DNA of 64,000 nucleotides from Stachybotrys elegans (lineage: Eukaryota; Ascomycota; Sordariomycetes; Hypocreales; Stachybotryaceae): positions 1,302,001-1,366,000 of the forward strand of contig JAGPNK010000004.1 of assembly GCA_020746835.1 (NCBI GenBank), written 5' to 3'. The position numbers and the translations under genes are program-made. Numbering within the stretch: position 1 is the first letter of the stretch; each line of letters opens with the position of its first letter. The notes under the pieces were generated by a model. The model ran no database searches. It was not told the origin of the DNA and worked only from the letters and a program-made list of their open reading frames with translations. Positions 35,599 to 48,100 of the stretch are shown piece after piece.

Positions 35599-36133
35599 GG
35601 TTCATTAAACGTTTCAAAAAAAGGAAAAATTGTATATATCCCGATCACAGCTCACAGAAAGAACAGATGTACTGGAAATGTAAGAAGAATGGAAAAAGAG
35701 AGAGGAATTTCGTCAGCCCATCGTTTATCGTGGCAGTTTGCGGTCCTCCCAAGGCTTTTGGTCGCCGGATGATTCATTCGATGCAAGGCTCCAGCCAGAG
35801 CGAGGTGCCCATGAGCTCAGAAGCTGCATCGGTACGCGGGCCACTATGGCCTTCTGCGCCAAAACACAAGTACCGTCTCCCTCACCCAATCAGACGCCGC
35901 TCGATGCAAGATCCAGAGGTGAATGCTAGCCGCAACAGGCTTAGCTCCATCTCTTCTCACCCACAGCCCTAGCCGTGCCATTTTCCATCCCCCACCAAAA
36001 AGTTGGCGACGAAAATACCCCATTTCTGCTACGTCCGCTTTCTTTTCACTTTTTCCAATTCCTCAAACCAGCCTTCATCACTTTGCCGAAACGCAGTTAC
36101 GCCCACTCGTTCGAGTCGTGAAGGTCGCCCAAA
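35599..36133. promoter_or_regulatory. Divergent promoter CUE3 / RPS20
   Basis: A CCAATCAG box sits at 35886-35893, about 245 bp before the RPS20 start, and an AGCCCTAG motif near 35966 resembles motifs found at ribosomal-protein genes. Pyrimidine-rich stretches follow toward RPS20. Both genes serve ribosome function, so shared control is plausible but unproven. Confidence 0.5.
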
Positions 36134-36662
36134 ATGTCTTACAACAAAGCTGACAAGGATCTCGGTGATGCTCCCGTACGAAACCAGCCCCCCCCCCCCC
36201 CTCCTCCCCGCGCGCCTGCGCCGGAAATCCAAAGCAACAGGCCAACTGACCCGTCTGCCGTTTCTATAGAAGAGCCACAAGATCCGCATCACCCTCTCCT
36301 CCCGCAAGGTCCAGGTCCTCGAGAAGGTCTGCACTGAGATCATCGAGCGCGCCAAGAACAAGGACCTCCGCGCCAAGGGCCCTGTCCGCCTGCCCACCAA
36401 GATCCTCAAGGTCACCACCCGCAAGACTCCTTGCGGTGAGGGTTCCAAGACCTGGGATTGCTACGAGATGCGCATCCACAAGCGCCTGATCGAGTACGTG
36501 CCCCTTCCCAGCCTCGAGACGGGAGACGAAGCGACATGGTGTTGTGGAATCAAGTTGCTAACCCATTTGTCCTACAGTCTGAACGCCCCCACCGAGGTCG
36601 TCAAGCAGATCATTGTCAACATCGACGCCGGTGTCGAGGTCGAGGTCACCATTGCCGCTTAA
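36134..36662 (+). CDS. RPS20: 40S ribosomal protein S20 (uS10)
   Basis: Exons are 36134-36175, 36270-36493 and 36578-36662 (introns 94 and 84 nt), giving 116 residues. The reading is [73 protein letters not shown] and [20 protein letters not shown], which is uS10 along its whole length. The protein sits in the head of the small ribosomal subunit; in yeast it is a ubiquitination site when ribosomes collide. The divergent neighbour CUE3 encodes a factor that handles such ribosomes, which may be coincidence. Intron 1 contains a run of 14 C (36188-36201), and the exon 1 donor is GTACGA. An early intron after a short first exon is common in fungal ribosomal-protein genes. Confidence 0.97.
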
Positions 36663-37006
36663 GCATCTCGAAAAGCACGACAGGAAGGGTTGGAGTTGGG
36701 ATGTCAGTCAGGTAGACAAAACAAATCAACTGGTCAACCAGAAAGCAAGCTCGCAGAACGTGATACGGCACAAAAAACGAAACATATCCCTACTGAAACG
36801 TGACCACTGGCTTGGAAAGAAAAAAGCAACGGGTGTTGTGGGCTGTATAAGACCGCATGTTTTCTACCCAATCCACCGTAAACACCAAGGCAACCATACA
36901 GCCTGCCATTGTACATGAGCAAAATCGATGCCGCGACGCCGAGAAATGTCATAATCTACATATCCTTCCTTAAAACCTTCGTTCTGCCGTCCTTGGGCCC
37001 ATCTTA
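36663..37006. other. Convergent 3' flank, no gene seen
   Basis: This 344-bp interval separates the RPS20 and nucleoporin stops. It is A-rich on the plus strand and is probably overlapping 3' untranslated sequence. Confidence 0.45.
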
Positions 37007-39027
37007 TCAGAAGTCCCACGTCGTAATCAGCCTGGGTGGCGGGAGCTCTGGCATCAGGCCATCCGCAAAGCGCCCCGTCTGTGCAAAGGCTTCCCACTGC
37101 GCCTTGGACTTGTCGTCGTACTCTGCCGCCTCTGTGTCTCTGGAATACCCTGGCGGACCGTCGGGGAAGCAGATTCGGGTCCAGGAGCCATTGAAGGCCT
37201 GGATGCCGGGCTTGCCATCCTTGTATGTTACCGGCTTGCCCTTGAACATGGTTAAGCGACCGTCCATACCCTTGGAGCTGTAGCTCTCGATAGGCGGGTG
37301 CTGCTTTCCGCTCTCTGGGGGGTACGGGTTGTTGGAGGTGCTCTGCGCCGGAGCAGCGCTGCCTCCTTGTTGGCCAAAGGGGTTCGCGTTGCCTTGTTGG
37401 AAGTGATTCGCTGGTTGATTAGCCTGCTGCTGCGCACCAAAGGGCCCTGCCGATTGTTGAGGCTGGCCAAAAGGATTGGGGGCACTGGGCGTGGTATTCT
37501 GGTTGGCGTTGGCAAAGGGGCTTGCTGTGGAAGCCCCAGCCTGGCCAAAGGGACTGGACGACTGCGTGTTCTGTCCAAAAGCATTGCCACCAAAGGGGCT
37601 CTGGTTGTTGTTCTGAGGAGCATTGGAACCAAAGGGATTCGCCGCCGGAGCAGCGTTGCTTGCCGCATTCGCCGGTGAACCAAAGGGGTTGGCGTTGTTC
37701 GTAGTAGCACCGCCACCACTACCGAATGGGTTTGCTGTGTTGGCGGACGGAGCACCGAATGGATTCGCCGCAGCGGGAGCAGCGCCAGCGGGAGCAGACG
37801 GGGCGCCGAAAGGACTCGCCGTCGAAGCGGCCGGTGCTCCAAACGGATTCGGCTTCTGACCGAGTGCACTGGGCTGGCCAAATGCGCTGCCTTGAGCGCC
37901 CAACTGCGACGGCTGTCCAAACGTGCTACCTTGCGCGCTCGGCTGTGATGGTTGCCCAAAGGGACTGGGCTGAGCGGCCGGCTGCGATGGCTGCCCAAAC
38001 GCTGGGGCGCCAAAGGGGTTCGGCTTTGCTCCCAGCGTCGACGGCTGTCCAAAGGCTGTTGTCGTCTGAGGCGCCTGACCAAAGGGAGAGCTGCCCTGAG
38101 CAGGCTGTCCAAACGCCGACGGCTGCTGCCCGCCAGGCTGCGATGGTTGGCCAAAAGCCGGCGTGCCAAAGGGATTGGGACGCTGTCCGAGGGCCGAGGG
38201 CTGGCCAAAGGCACTTCCTGACGCCGGTGCACCGCCAAAGGCAGAAGGCGCGCTTGGTGCTCCAAAGGGATTGTTCTGAGCCGGTGCAGCCGAGGGCAAG
38301 GGATGCTTTCCGACGGCAAACTCGCCAAACGGCGCGCCCTGGGTACCCTGCTGGCAGATGTCGAGTCGGTTCGGGTGTCGATTCTCGCCATCGGCAATGA
38401 ACTGCGCCGCCTGGTTCAGATTGCGCAGGGCGTTCTGCATCTGCTCCTCGGCATTCTGGTAGAGGTGCTGCGCCTCGTTCAACTATAATGGACCAAATGT
38501 TAGAGGCATTCTCTTGGAAATTGAAAGCATTGGTGGTTGTTTCCCACGTACTGCCTGCTGCTCGTTGCCAGACGCCTTGCCCATCATGTAGTGTAGCCGG
38601 ACCTCCTCGAAGCTCTGCTCGCGGGGGTAGCCCCCGAAGAGCTGCTCAGGACATCCTCGGCCGGGGGCGTACGCGGACAGGATCCATTGGGGACGTTCTG
38701 TGGTGAGGTCCTTCTCAATCGTCTCGATATTCGTGCTGTATTTCTCTTTGGGGATACCGTCAGCGAAGCCTCGTAGGGAAGAAGAGGAGGGGGGAGGGCG
38801 AGGTTTTCGGCCATACCTAGCACATTCTGGACGTTGCCTCCACCGCCGAATCGGTTCGTCGTTTGGTTCCGGTTGTTGTTGCCAGAGGGGTGCTCGTTGC
38901 GACAGTTATCTGAGGGTTTGGACAGCCAGGATTAGCATTTGTTGCCGACGCGCCTGGGGAGACGGGGAGACGACGGCATACTTCCGAATTTGCAATAGCC
39001 CTGCTGGAAAAAGCGGCACACGGGCAT
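37007..39027 (-). CDS. C3H zinc-finger FG nucleoporin (Nup42/Amo1 type)
   Basis: Exons are 38982-39027, 38817-38909, 38552-38745 and 37007-38482 (introns 72, 71 and 69 nt), giving 602 residues. The N-terminus MPVCRFFQQGYCKFG joined to NNCRNEHPSG forms one CCCH finger (C-X8-C-X5-C-X3-H), split by intron 1. A conserved helical part follows (IEKDLTTERPQWILSAYAPG, EQLFGGYPREQSFEEVRLHY, NEAQHLYQNAEEQMQNALRN). Residues about 150-490 hold dozens of FG units, mostly NPFG, AFG and SPFG with Gln/Ala/Pro spacers. The C-terminus ends with NGSWTRICFPDGPPGYSRDT. This layout is that of S. pombe Amo1 and yeast Nup42, found at the cytoplasmic face of the nuclear pore and helping mRNA export through Gle1. FG repeat number differs widely between species. 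Confidence 0.9.
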
Positions 39028-39704
39028 GGTAGAGATGTTGGAGAGGTGCGCGGTGCAGATGAAGACGATGGTTGGCCTTTCCCGCCTGATTCGCCTCGAC
39101 CCGAAGTCCTTGGTTTTCTTGATGATCCGCTAAATCATGGCGAAGGAAGCCAGGGTACTTTTCTTTATCGATAGGTACTAGGTAGTGTAGAGAGGCGCTA
39201 CAACCACTGTAGGGCGTATCGACACTGGTCAGCCAGCCACCCAGCCACCCATTAAACTCAAGGGAGAAAAAACCTAACCATGGACGTACATGTTGCGCAA
39301 TCAAGGGGCACTGGATGATGTTCGCGATGCTTCGCTTCTGGTGGGCAAATTGAAGCGAGGACGGAGTCGAGGAATCAGGCGTCAAGTCCAAACCCGTGGA
39401 TTCAAATCAAGTTGTCAGGCATGCATTTTCATGTTGACACTTTTCGTCAAGAAAAAGGGAAACTCTTTCATTCCATTCACTTTGGGGGCTGAGCAAAAAG
39501 TGACGGGCTTCTGAATTACCACGTCATTTTCCCTTGAGCTGTGTAACGACAATAGCGCACGCGGCATTCACATACAAACAAACACTTCATCAGTGCCTAT
39601 TGTTTCAGCCGAAGCTACTGACTTCTAGTTTATTCGTTTAACCATACTCTCATAAGCATACTAATCTTTGCAACATACACGACTCACTCCATCCACTCGC
39701 TGCC
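39028..39704. other. Gene-free interval
   Basis: This 677-bp interval contains the nucleoporin promoter and the 3' flank of the GH5 gene. It has a short inverted stretch around 39228-39250 built from CAGCCACC units. No gene is seen. Confidence 0.45.
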
Positions 39705-41078
39705 TTATGCCAGCGTCCTCTCCGACATCTCTGACAAGAGACCGTTGACGTATGCAGGGTTCCTCCACGCCGACCACGTGTGATCATACAGACCCCAGGC
39801 CTCATCGTAGTCCTGGATTCCCTGTCGCGTGTAGTACGATCCCACCACCACCCAGATCATCCAGCCAGCCGTGTTCTCGGGGAGGCGCTCACCCAGGCAA
39901 GTCGCATACACGCCTTGGTAGTTCTGGTTGGTCATGTCGAATCCGAACTCGGTGATGATGACGGGAAACACATTGGCCGTCGAGGCCTCGTTGGGGTTCA
40001 TGGCCTGCGCTCCGCCGTTGTAGATGCCGCCCCAGAGCGCATTACAGTCCGTTGCGGTGCCCTGGTAGTTGTGTAGCTCAATCATCAACTTGTTCTGGAA
40101 GCCGGGGAAGTCGTCCTTGCTGAACGTCTCGCTTCCGGGCGTCAGGGCGGTTCCTCGAACCACGGGCTGCATCGTGGTGTCGTAGTTGAGTCCAGACAAG
40201 ACGACCAACACGTCGGGGTTGGCCTCGTTGACGGCGATGGCCGCCTCCTTGACATGCCCGTACCACGTCTGCCAGTTGTAGGTTGCCCGGACAGCGGGGT
40301 TGTTGCTTGGCTCACGGAACTCGTTTCGCAGAGAGAAACTGGCCAAGTTGCTCCAAGATCGGCCCTGCATCATGGTTAGTCGTGGCCGCAGACGTTTGTT
40401 TGAGTCCACTTACATGCTCGGCCATGTAGGCAAGACCTCGGACCCAGTTGTCGGCGTTGAAGTGCGTGTCTCCCCACCAGGTGTTACCGTCAGTCGCGGA
40501 GCAGCACCATTCACCACTCGATATATGGTTGTCCAGGTTGATGTAGATCTCCTGCTCGGCGGCCGCCTCAACAATGTAGTCGTACACCTAAACGTCAAAG
40601 GATTAGTTCTCGTTCATCTCACTCAAAAGAGGCCGTGTTTTACCTCGAGTCGCTTGGTAGAAGCCGTGAATTGAGGGTTGAAAGTCAAGACATCAGCCAG
40701 AACAGCAGTGCCGTTCTCTTGGCCCAGAGCCTCGACGAAGGCAGTACCGATGTCGACATCCTCACCACCATTGGCGTAGATCTGGTCAACCAGCTCAATA
40801 GCAAACGTCAACCGAATCACGTTCATTCCCACCGACTTGATGTCGGCCAGGATGTTCTCCACAGACTTGTACTGCAGACCCTCGGGGATCATGACCTCGC
40901 CGTGGCCGGGCCAGTTGGTTCCAGCATACTTGACCGTGTTGCCGGCGCTGTCGACTATGTTGGGGCCCTCAACGTTGAAGGGGAGACTGGGAAAGGCGCT
41001 CTGGCGCTTGGCCGGCTCTGCTGCCGCGAGTCCAAGCATGGACGTGGCAGCAGCCAATGCAGCCACGAAATGAAGCAT
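39705..41078 (-). CDS. Secreted glycoside hydrolase family 5 enzyme
   Basis: Exons are 40644-41078, 40414-40587 and 39705-40364 (introns 56 and 49 nt), giving 422 residues. The signal peptide MLHFVAALAAATSMLGLAAA ends before EPAKRQ, with KR as a likely Kex2 site. The (beta/alpha)8 GH5 fold is shown by YAGTNWPGHGEVMIPEGLQY, MNVIRLTFAIELV, IYINLDNHISSGEWCC, SFSLRNEFREP with acid/base Glu218, and VIITEFGFDM with nucleophile Glu342. The enzyme is exported and should cleave beta-linked glucan or a related polysaccharide; the exact substrate (cellulose, beta-1,3/1,6-glucan or mannan) cannot be read from sequence. Both catalytic acids are intact. Its neighbour toward higher coordinates is a P450, with no obvious functional link. 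Confidence 0.92.
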
Positions 41079-42127
41079 GTTGGCAGATGAAGGAGACCCA
41101 AAAGAATACGTCTGGATGAAGAATGAAAGTGAAGAATGGAGAATGAAGATGGAAGAGTGAAGATTCTAGACAAGCCCTTCCGTTGCAGAGGTCAAAGAAG
41201 ACGTCAGCAGGCTGCACAGCAAAGAAGGAAGCAACAATCGCATCGGGGTGCAGGAGGCTCCTACTTATACACCAACCACGCACAGCTCATCGAGTGCAAC
41301 TGCCATCGCATTCAACACCTCGCCGCCCACTTTCCCTCTTCCCCCTCGGTCTAATGCAACCACGACCATGGTACCAAGGCAAGGGCTAGTGCTCCGGATG
41401 GACTGTCCAGCTCGCAGGAGAGATCGGCATTTGCCTTTGGTGTTGGGGGTTACAGCGAACAAGGCCCGCCAGAGTCATGAGATGGATGGATGGATGGATG
41501 GGCTGTGCCTGATTCCACATTCCCCAAAAAGCCAATTCAAGAAAATTAACAAGACCCTCAGGTCCCATATCATCTGCCGGGGCCATAGTCGCCTGTTGCT
41601 ATTGCTGTGGAGGCGCCGCTGCTTGTTCGACGATAACATTTAGGGATGAGATGATATTTCCACAGCGTCAATTGCATTATCCCACGCGCCCATCGTCGTC
41701 ATCTTCCATCCCCTTCTCCAACAGATCACCAAGTTGCAACTCTATTTTTCTTTCCCCCGCATCAACTTACAGCCAGTTGCGCCCCGCATGCTGATCCGGG
41801 TCGACGATAGATTCAAGGGCCCCAAGCCATTTCATCCCCCGGATTGGTCCGCTTGTAAGTCAGGACGAAAAAAGGGGCCGGACCGCGGTGGAAACTCGAC
41901 GTGACTCCAACTCCATCCAACTCCAAATCCAGGCGACGGCCCGAGGTTGGTAGCCGCTGGTCACATGGTGACGTTGTTTCCCCTCGGTTGCGTATGGGGT
42001 TTTCCCTTATCATATATCATAGTCCCCTGACATATAGCCGCATAAATCGGGTGCTCAATCACACGTTCATAATTTGTACGTTTAACAAACAAACTAAAGA
42101 TGGCAAAACTCCTCCGAACCCAGATGT
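41079..42127. other. Gene-free interval upstream of GH5
   Basis: This 1.05-kb interval contains the GH5 promoter and the P450 3' flank. A GATG repeat lies at 41479-41502. CCAAT boxes occur near 41530 and, in reverse orientation, near 41840. No gene is seen. Confidence 0.45.
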
Positions 42128-44040
42128 TCATGCCCTCTCGACCTTCCTGAACTCGACTAGAGGTCCGGTCTTGGCGCTCGTAAAGGTATCAACCAGTTGG
42201 AACTCGCTTGCCCGATGCCTCCCCCATCCAAGGCCCGGACGACCCTCGCCCGGGTCCTCCACCCCGACCGCCTTCCGCATGTCATATAGAAACAAGGTTC
42301 GTGCCAACGTCGTCATCATCTCGGCGTACGCCATGCCCTTGCCAATGCACCCGCGAGGCCCGACGCTGAACGGGCAAAAGGCGCTTTGCGCCAGAGCCAC
42401 GTCCTCCTCACTCGTCGTCCTTCCTGTCAACGGGTTCACCGCGCCGGCAATCCATCGCTCGGGAGTGTATGTAAAGGCCGAAGGGAAGTAGTCCTCGTTG
42501 TGGTGAATCGTGTAGTGAGGAGTGCCGATGACGGTGCCCGCTGGTAGCGTCTGGCCATCGATGGTGATGCCGCCTGCGAGGACTTCGCGGGGCAGGATAC
42601 CGCCGACGGACGGGGAGAGACGCATGGCCTCGTCGATGCAAGCTCTCAGATAGGTGCAGGTTCCCAGCTCCGGACCGTGAACAATATCCTCGACGTTGCT
42701 AAACTTGGAGCGGACCTCCTCGGCAGCCTTCTGGAGGGCATGCTGAGTGCGGACAAGATAAAACACAGTGGAAGCCATGGCCGTGGAAGTCGTATCAGAA
42801 CCAGCAATGATCCTATCATCCAACCATCAGCGCTGCTAGTCTCGACGCTGCGGAAACATGGGAGATGACTTTGACTTACAAGAGGTTCGACTCTCCCCAG
42901 AGCTCAGGCGTGGTGAATCCCTGGCCCGTCTCTGGATCGCGAGCCTTGAGGAGGTAGTAGAAGAAGTCACGACGATCCGTCTCCTCGCCAAGCTTGGTTC
43001 GCTCGGCAAGCTGCCCCTTGCTGTAGGCCATGTACCGGGCTCGGCCCGCAGCGAGCTTGGGGAAGAGAACCTTGTCGATGCTGAGCTTATCGACGATGGG
43101 CATGGTACCACACTGTGAATCCCAGTTAGCACGACAACTTTCTCTCGTCTCCATCATGGGAGGGAACAGCATACAATCAAGTGTCGCGTCGTCGCCGCCT
43201 CCACCAGCTCCAAGGCGAAGCGGTTCTCGGGGCTCTCAATCATGTGAAAGGCCTTTCCAAAGGCAAGATCGCCCAGAATGTCGAAGGCGAGGTAGTTGAA
43301 CCAGTTGGCCATGTTCTGCGGCTTCGTCCAGCCCTTGGCGTCGGCGCCGCCCTCCTGCATGCCAATCTGCTCGCAGAAAGCCCGGACGTTGCCGAGGATG
43401 TAGCGCTGCATCTCGCGCATGGCGCTGTCGGAGAAGGCGTGCGCCAGGACGCGGCGCTTGCGGGCGTGCACCTCCTTGTCGCGCGAGTTGTGCGTGTTGG
43501 CGGCCGGGTGGACAAAGGCGTTGTAGAACTCGGCCTTGCGCACGTTGGAGCGGAAGCCGTAGATGTCCTTGAGGGACGAGTTGGTGTTGAAGGACACCGA
43601 GTTGGGGCCGAAGCGCACGACATGACCTTGGATATGTCAGTCTGGGGGTCTTTCTCACAAGGTGTACAGAGAAGGGGGATCGTACCGTATTTTTCATGCA
43701 TGCGATAGAACTCGAGATGGCGATCGCCTTTGTAGGCGTGGTAGAGCTGGTATGCGTCGGTGAGTTTGGCCAGCAGAGGTCCAGGATACTTGGCCAGAGG
43801 GTGGAAGTAGAGTCGGTAGACTACAACGCACAGAACCTGGGGATCCCATCAGTATAAGCTCTCTCTCTCTCGTGCCGTCAGCTCGGCAACTCTGGCACAA
43901 CGCATGGTCATGTCCATTCTTCTCCCAACACCCCCGAGGATACCACCACCATACTACAAGGAAGGTTTACTCACATATGCTGAACCACCTCCAGCAACCA
44001 CACCCAGCCAACCCAGCACTTGACCCAGATCGATAGCCAT
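42128..44040 (-). CDS. Cytochrome P450 monooxygenase
   Basis: Exons are 43975-44040, 43686-43836, 43175-43626, 42880-43112 and 42128-42812 (introns 138, 59, 62 and 67 nt), giving 528 residues. An N-terminal membrane anchor is followed by [14 protein letters not shown]. The I-helix is [14 protein letters not shown], the ExxR pair is in DEAMRLSP, the PERF-like region is YTPERWIAG, and the heme loop is [12 protein letters not shown] with its Cys ligand. It is an ER-bound microsomal enzyme using O2 and electrons from P450 reductase. Overall form resembles filamentous-fungal P450s of the benzoate-hydroxylase or trichothecene-type (CYP65-like) groups, but the substrate is unknown. No polyketide, peptide or terpene synthase lies in the window, so a secondary-metabolite cluster is not supported here. 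Intron 1 contains a GA repeat. Confidence 0.93.
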
Positions 44041-45132
44041 ACTGAACAGCAGATAAGATGGCACAGCAGTTACGTAGGAGAGGACAACAACGCCGTAAGC
44101 TCCCTGCGCTCCTCCAGAAGATGAGAACGTTTTAAAGGGAACGGGAGAAGGGAGCCCAGCAATCTACCCGTCCCCTCCGAGCACCCCGTCATCAGCCATC
44201 GGTCATCGGCCATCGGTCCAAGCACCAAGTACCATAACCCAAGAATGCGTATTGCGTGCGGCCTTCCGGCATCTCGGCTTCCCACGGCACAAACGCCTCG
44301 GGCGGCGGCTAGCTTCGCCGAGACGTCCCAAAATGTTACCCTAAGCGCCCCAGGTTGGCAGGTTGCACGGTGGGGTGGCCGGTTACTATTTATCATACTT
44401 ATCATTTGACGCGCATACTACAGCATGTACGTACGCACGGTGCGGAGAAGATTGTCGTGGAGAAGGACTGGGGGAGAGGCGGGGGAAGCACAGAGGCCGT
44501 ATTTTTCATAGTTCGGTTCCGTGGCCCGTGATGAGGATGAAGGATGCCGCTCCTACCCGATGGCGCCATTCCGCATTCGGCAGTTTCATCAGATTTGTAC
44601 GGAGTACGGATACGGATGCGTAAAACGAAATGCCTCTTCTGCCATTGGCACTACCCTACACATGTGCACGCGCACCACCATGCCAATTGCATCTGTTTGT
44701 GAGAGCTACTGTTATGATACAACAATTACGAGAATCGGCAGGCTATGACGGTAAATCAATTAATGGAAATGCGAGAAATCTTGGAATGTGATGGAATATC
44801 AAAAAGGACAAGCTTGTCATGTGCAAACTTACTTCTCCAGTCCTATGGACACTACCCGTTGTAGGGGCCACCATCATTCCGATCATACATGGAGCCAGGT
44901 GAACATCAGACGATCGAATCGCATGCTTGTCCTTAAAATTCATTGGTATCAAGTAAGTAACCACTGCCGGATTCTGCTGCCCAGGTATCCCCAACCACTA
45001 ACATCATTAGTGCCCGTGTATCGTAAGCGTCTCATATATCCATATCATGCTTATATACGCATCACAGCATCAACCATTATCCCAACCCCAATCCCGCCCA
45101 TTCATTCCCGGTTCAGAACCTCATCAGACAGG
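44041..45132. other. Gene-free interval
   Basis: This 1.09-kb interval is the P450 promoter plus the CWH43 3' flank. The part near 44258-44330 is GC-rich with short inverted motifs; the part from 44690 to 45130 is AT-richer. No RNA gene or coding frame is supported. Confidence 0.45.
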
Positions 45133-48100
45133 TCAAGAATCAAAGTATCGCGGTTGCCTGAAGACGTGGTATCGGTGGCCCCTCACGCCCCTGCCTCGGA
45201 ACATGGCCGGGAACCGCCAGCCCTCAGGCACATCCTGCTCCTTGACGCGGTGGTTGCGCTGCTCCGGCGACAGCGCATCGAGCGAACTGATCTCATCCTG
45301 CGACTCTGGAATGACAAACTTGGCCACCTGTAGCTCCGTGTCCGTGATGCTGCTGCGGCTGACACGGGCGTATCCCACACGCTTCAGGCGCTTGAAGAGG
45401 ATGTACTCGCACCATCGGTCCCAGTCTGAAGGGTCCACGTCGTGCATGCCCGACTTGTCGCTAACATACGTATTGTAGTTGCCCTTGAGCGGGTCCGTTA
45501 CCAGGTAGCTGAGCAGAATGGCCGGCCTCGGAGTTGAGCCCATCAGCTCGGCGAGATATTCCGACTGGAGACGACGATCCTCGGGATCTTCTTCCTGGCC
45601 CGAGTGGAAGACGAACACATCCACCAGCTGGCCATACACGTCTAGCGTCGCATGGATAGCAGGTGCCAGCTCACCCACAGGACTCGGGAGGAGATGATGC
45701 TTCGACTCGACGATTGGGAACTTGGATAGGAGTGCAGCGCCCCATGTGTGCTTGTTAGGGCCTGGGCCGTAGTCGACGTACATCCCCAGATCCTCTGCGA
45801 GGAATTGTGTCGTGTCACGGTTGCCCATGATGATTCGTTGGAGATCTGATTCCAGTAGACCAATCACGTCCACCTCTAGCTCCTTGATGAGATCACGCAT
45901 ACGGTGCTCTGATGAGTACATGTGGTTATCGAGAGAAAAGTGGATGGTCCAGATGCCTGCCGTGAGAATACGGTCGTCTGGATGATAGGGCTGATAGTCA
46001 TTGGTAGGGAAGCGCATGAACGCCGCGCACAAGAAGAGCACGTTGATAGCCAGTGTAGCCAGCCCAAAAGACCTCCTCTGTTGGGATGGGACTGCGGCGG
46101 GAGTAGGCGCAGGCTTTCCGGAGGAGCCATTGTAGTCGTAGACTCCTGCTGCAATGAATGCCATCATGGTCATCATCACCCAGTCAGTGTGCTCACGGAC
46201 AAGAGGTCCGCCAGGCACAAATGCGTAGGCGACAACCCACACGTGGAACAAAACCACAAAATTGTAGATGAGGAACCCCAGGCCAAAGGATACGGCTGGC
46301 TTCCGTCTCGCAGCCGTTGTTATCAAAGGAACCGAGACCGCCATGAGATAGATGGCCAGCGCGAGGCCACCATAGAATCCGGTCCAATGGCTGTTGAATG
46401 TGAGGACCATGGCACCCATAGTGCCGGCAGCATACACCGGCCAGCTTCCAGCAACTGACGGCTTGAAGATGCCCGCAAATAGGCCCACTGACATGGCTGC
46501 CAAAGTGAGCCAGCCGTGGGTTGAGAAGTACGGTCCACGTATGGGGAAGCCTTCCCACCCCCATAGAATCATCGTGCTTGTGTCTGAGAGCAAGGAGTGA
46601 AGACCGAAGAACAAACCGCCAATGCCACATGCGGAAAGTAGGTTGGACCCCTGTGGCTGTTGCTTATGGGAGGATGCTGGAGGAGGTATGTATACCCGTG
46701 TAAAGCGCATAACGGCTACGACGGCAAGAATGAGCCCGGTCAGGTTCCAGCCGCCGTTGGCGGCATGCATTACAGGCCAGATGGGATTGTTGGTCTGCCA
46801 TGAAAATTTGGCAGTCGATGACAGGATGAGGCCAACCATCAATCCGAGGACCCTGGATTCAAACCGGGCGCTGTTAGCCCTCTCCAAGAAGAGCGTGGTA
46901 GCCCAGCCAAGGCAGGCCATTGCCACACCGAAGCCGACGGCAATAAGTCGTAGGATTGGGTTCTTAATAGCATATGCAGCTAGGCCCGCTAGGGACATAA
47001 CATGTATGATCATCGGGCTTGCTAGGATGTGAGATCGGACTGAACCAATCCCCAGAAGCAGAGGCGAGATGGTCGACATGACAAATATTTCGAAACCAGA
47101 GATGCCCATATGCCACAGGGGAAAGTCTGAAAATGCCATGTTAGTACCTCGCATGCATAAAAAGCACCGGATAGGGCCCTCTTACACCAAATCACGATCC
47201 CCAGGCTCGTGAGCATGGACCAAAAGACGAACTGCACAGTTAGCTCGACGTGACTTGGCGTTCCCGACTCAAGCTTACCCCGTGATAAACATCTGCCGCT
47301 GTGTCTAGTGCTTGCGCCCAGCCTGATGTTGCGGGCAGCAATCCAGCTGTGACCTTCTCCTTTCTAATATACCAGTCAATAACCAAGGCTCACAAAGGCG
47401 AGAGCAGGCCACCTACTCTTTTTCCAGGACGGCGGAGGGCACATATGATGGGTTGTTGTTACTGTTACCACTTAGAAGAAATTCTCCAAGCATCATTTTA
47501 TTGGACATGGCGAGAGAGCCAGGACTATCTGGGAAGCCGTTGTACATACCCCTTGCTGGTACCCTTGACGTCCCTAACCATGATCTCGAAGGTGTCAAAA
47601 TCGAGCACCGTGACGGCATCGAATCCCACGTCAAAGAGGATCAAAGACCATTCGAAGAAGGCGTACGTCGTGTATGCTGCACATGGGTTAGCAAGGCGCA
47701 AAGCGATGATGGGGTTCGGAAACGCACCTCCTGCAACTCTGTGGATCTTGTGCTGGATGAAGAAGTATATCAAGGGCACCAAGGTTCCAAAGAAGGCGCT
47801 AGCCAGGTATTTTCGATACTTGATGGCCTTCCGGTTAGGTGGGCTCAAGAGAATGCAGCCGGTCGTCCATGGGAGCGTTGCGACAATGTAGGAAATCATG
47901 AGAATGTCGTGCCAGTCGTGATCGTCGGTCGAGGTGATGTACGTCCAGCCGCCGCAGGTCAGGGTGCGCAAGAGGCCCATGCCGGCGACGAAGTCGGGAA
48001 GCCGCTGGCCACGCCTGCGGGTGAGAAGATACCATAGGCCGACGAGAGCGAAGCGAGGTCCTGGTGTCCTGTCAAAACGAGGTCATCAACGTATAAGCGA

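Noticed and set aside
37252..38397. 381-codon frame in the nucleoporin region, same strand, other frame
   Set aside because: It is an Arg/Pro/Leu-rich shadow created by the FG repeats; the true frame has the family motifs.
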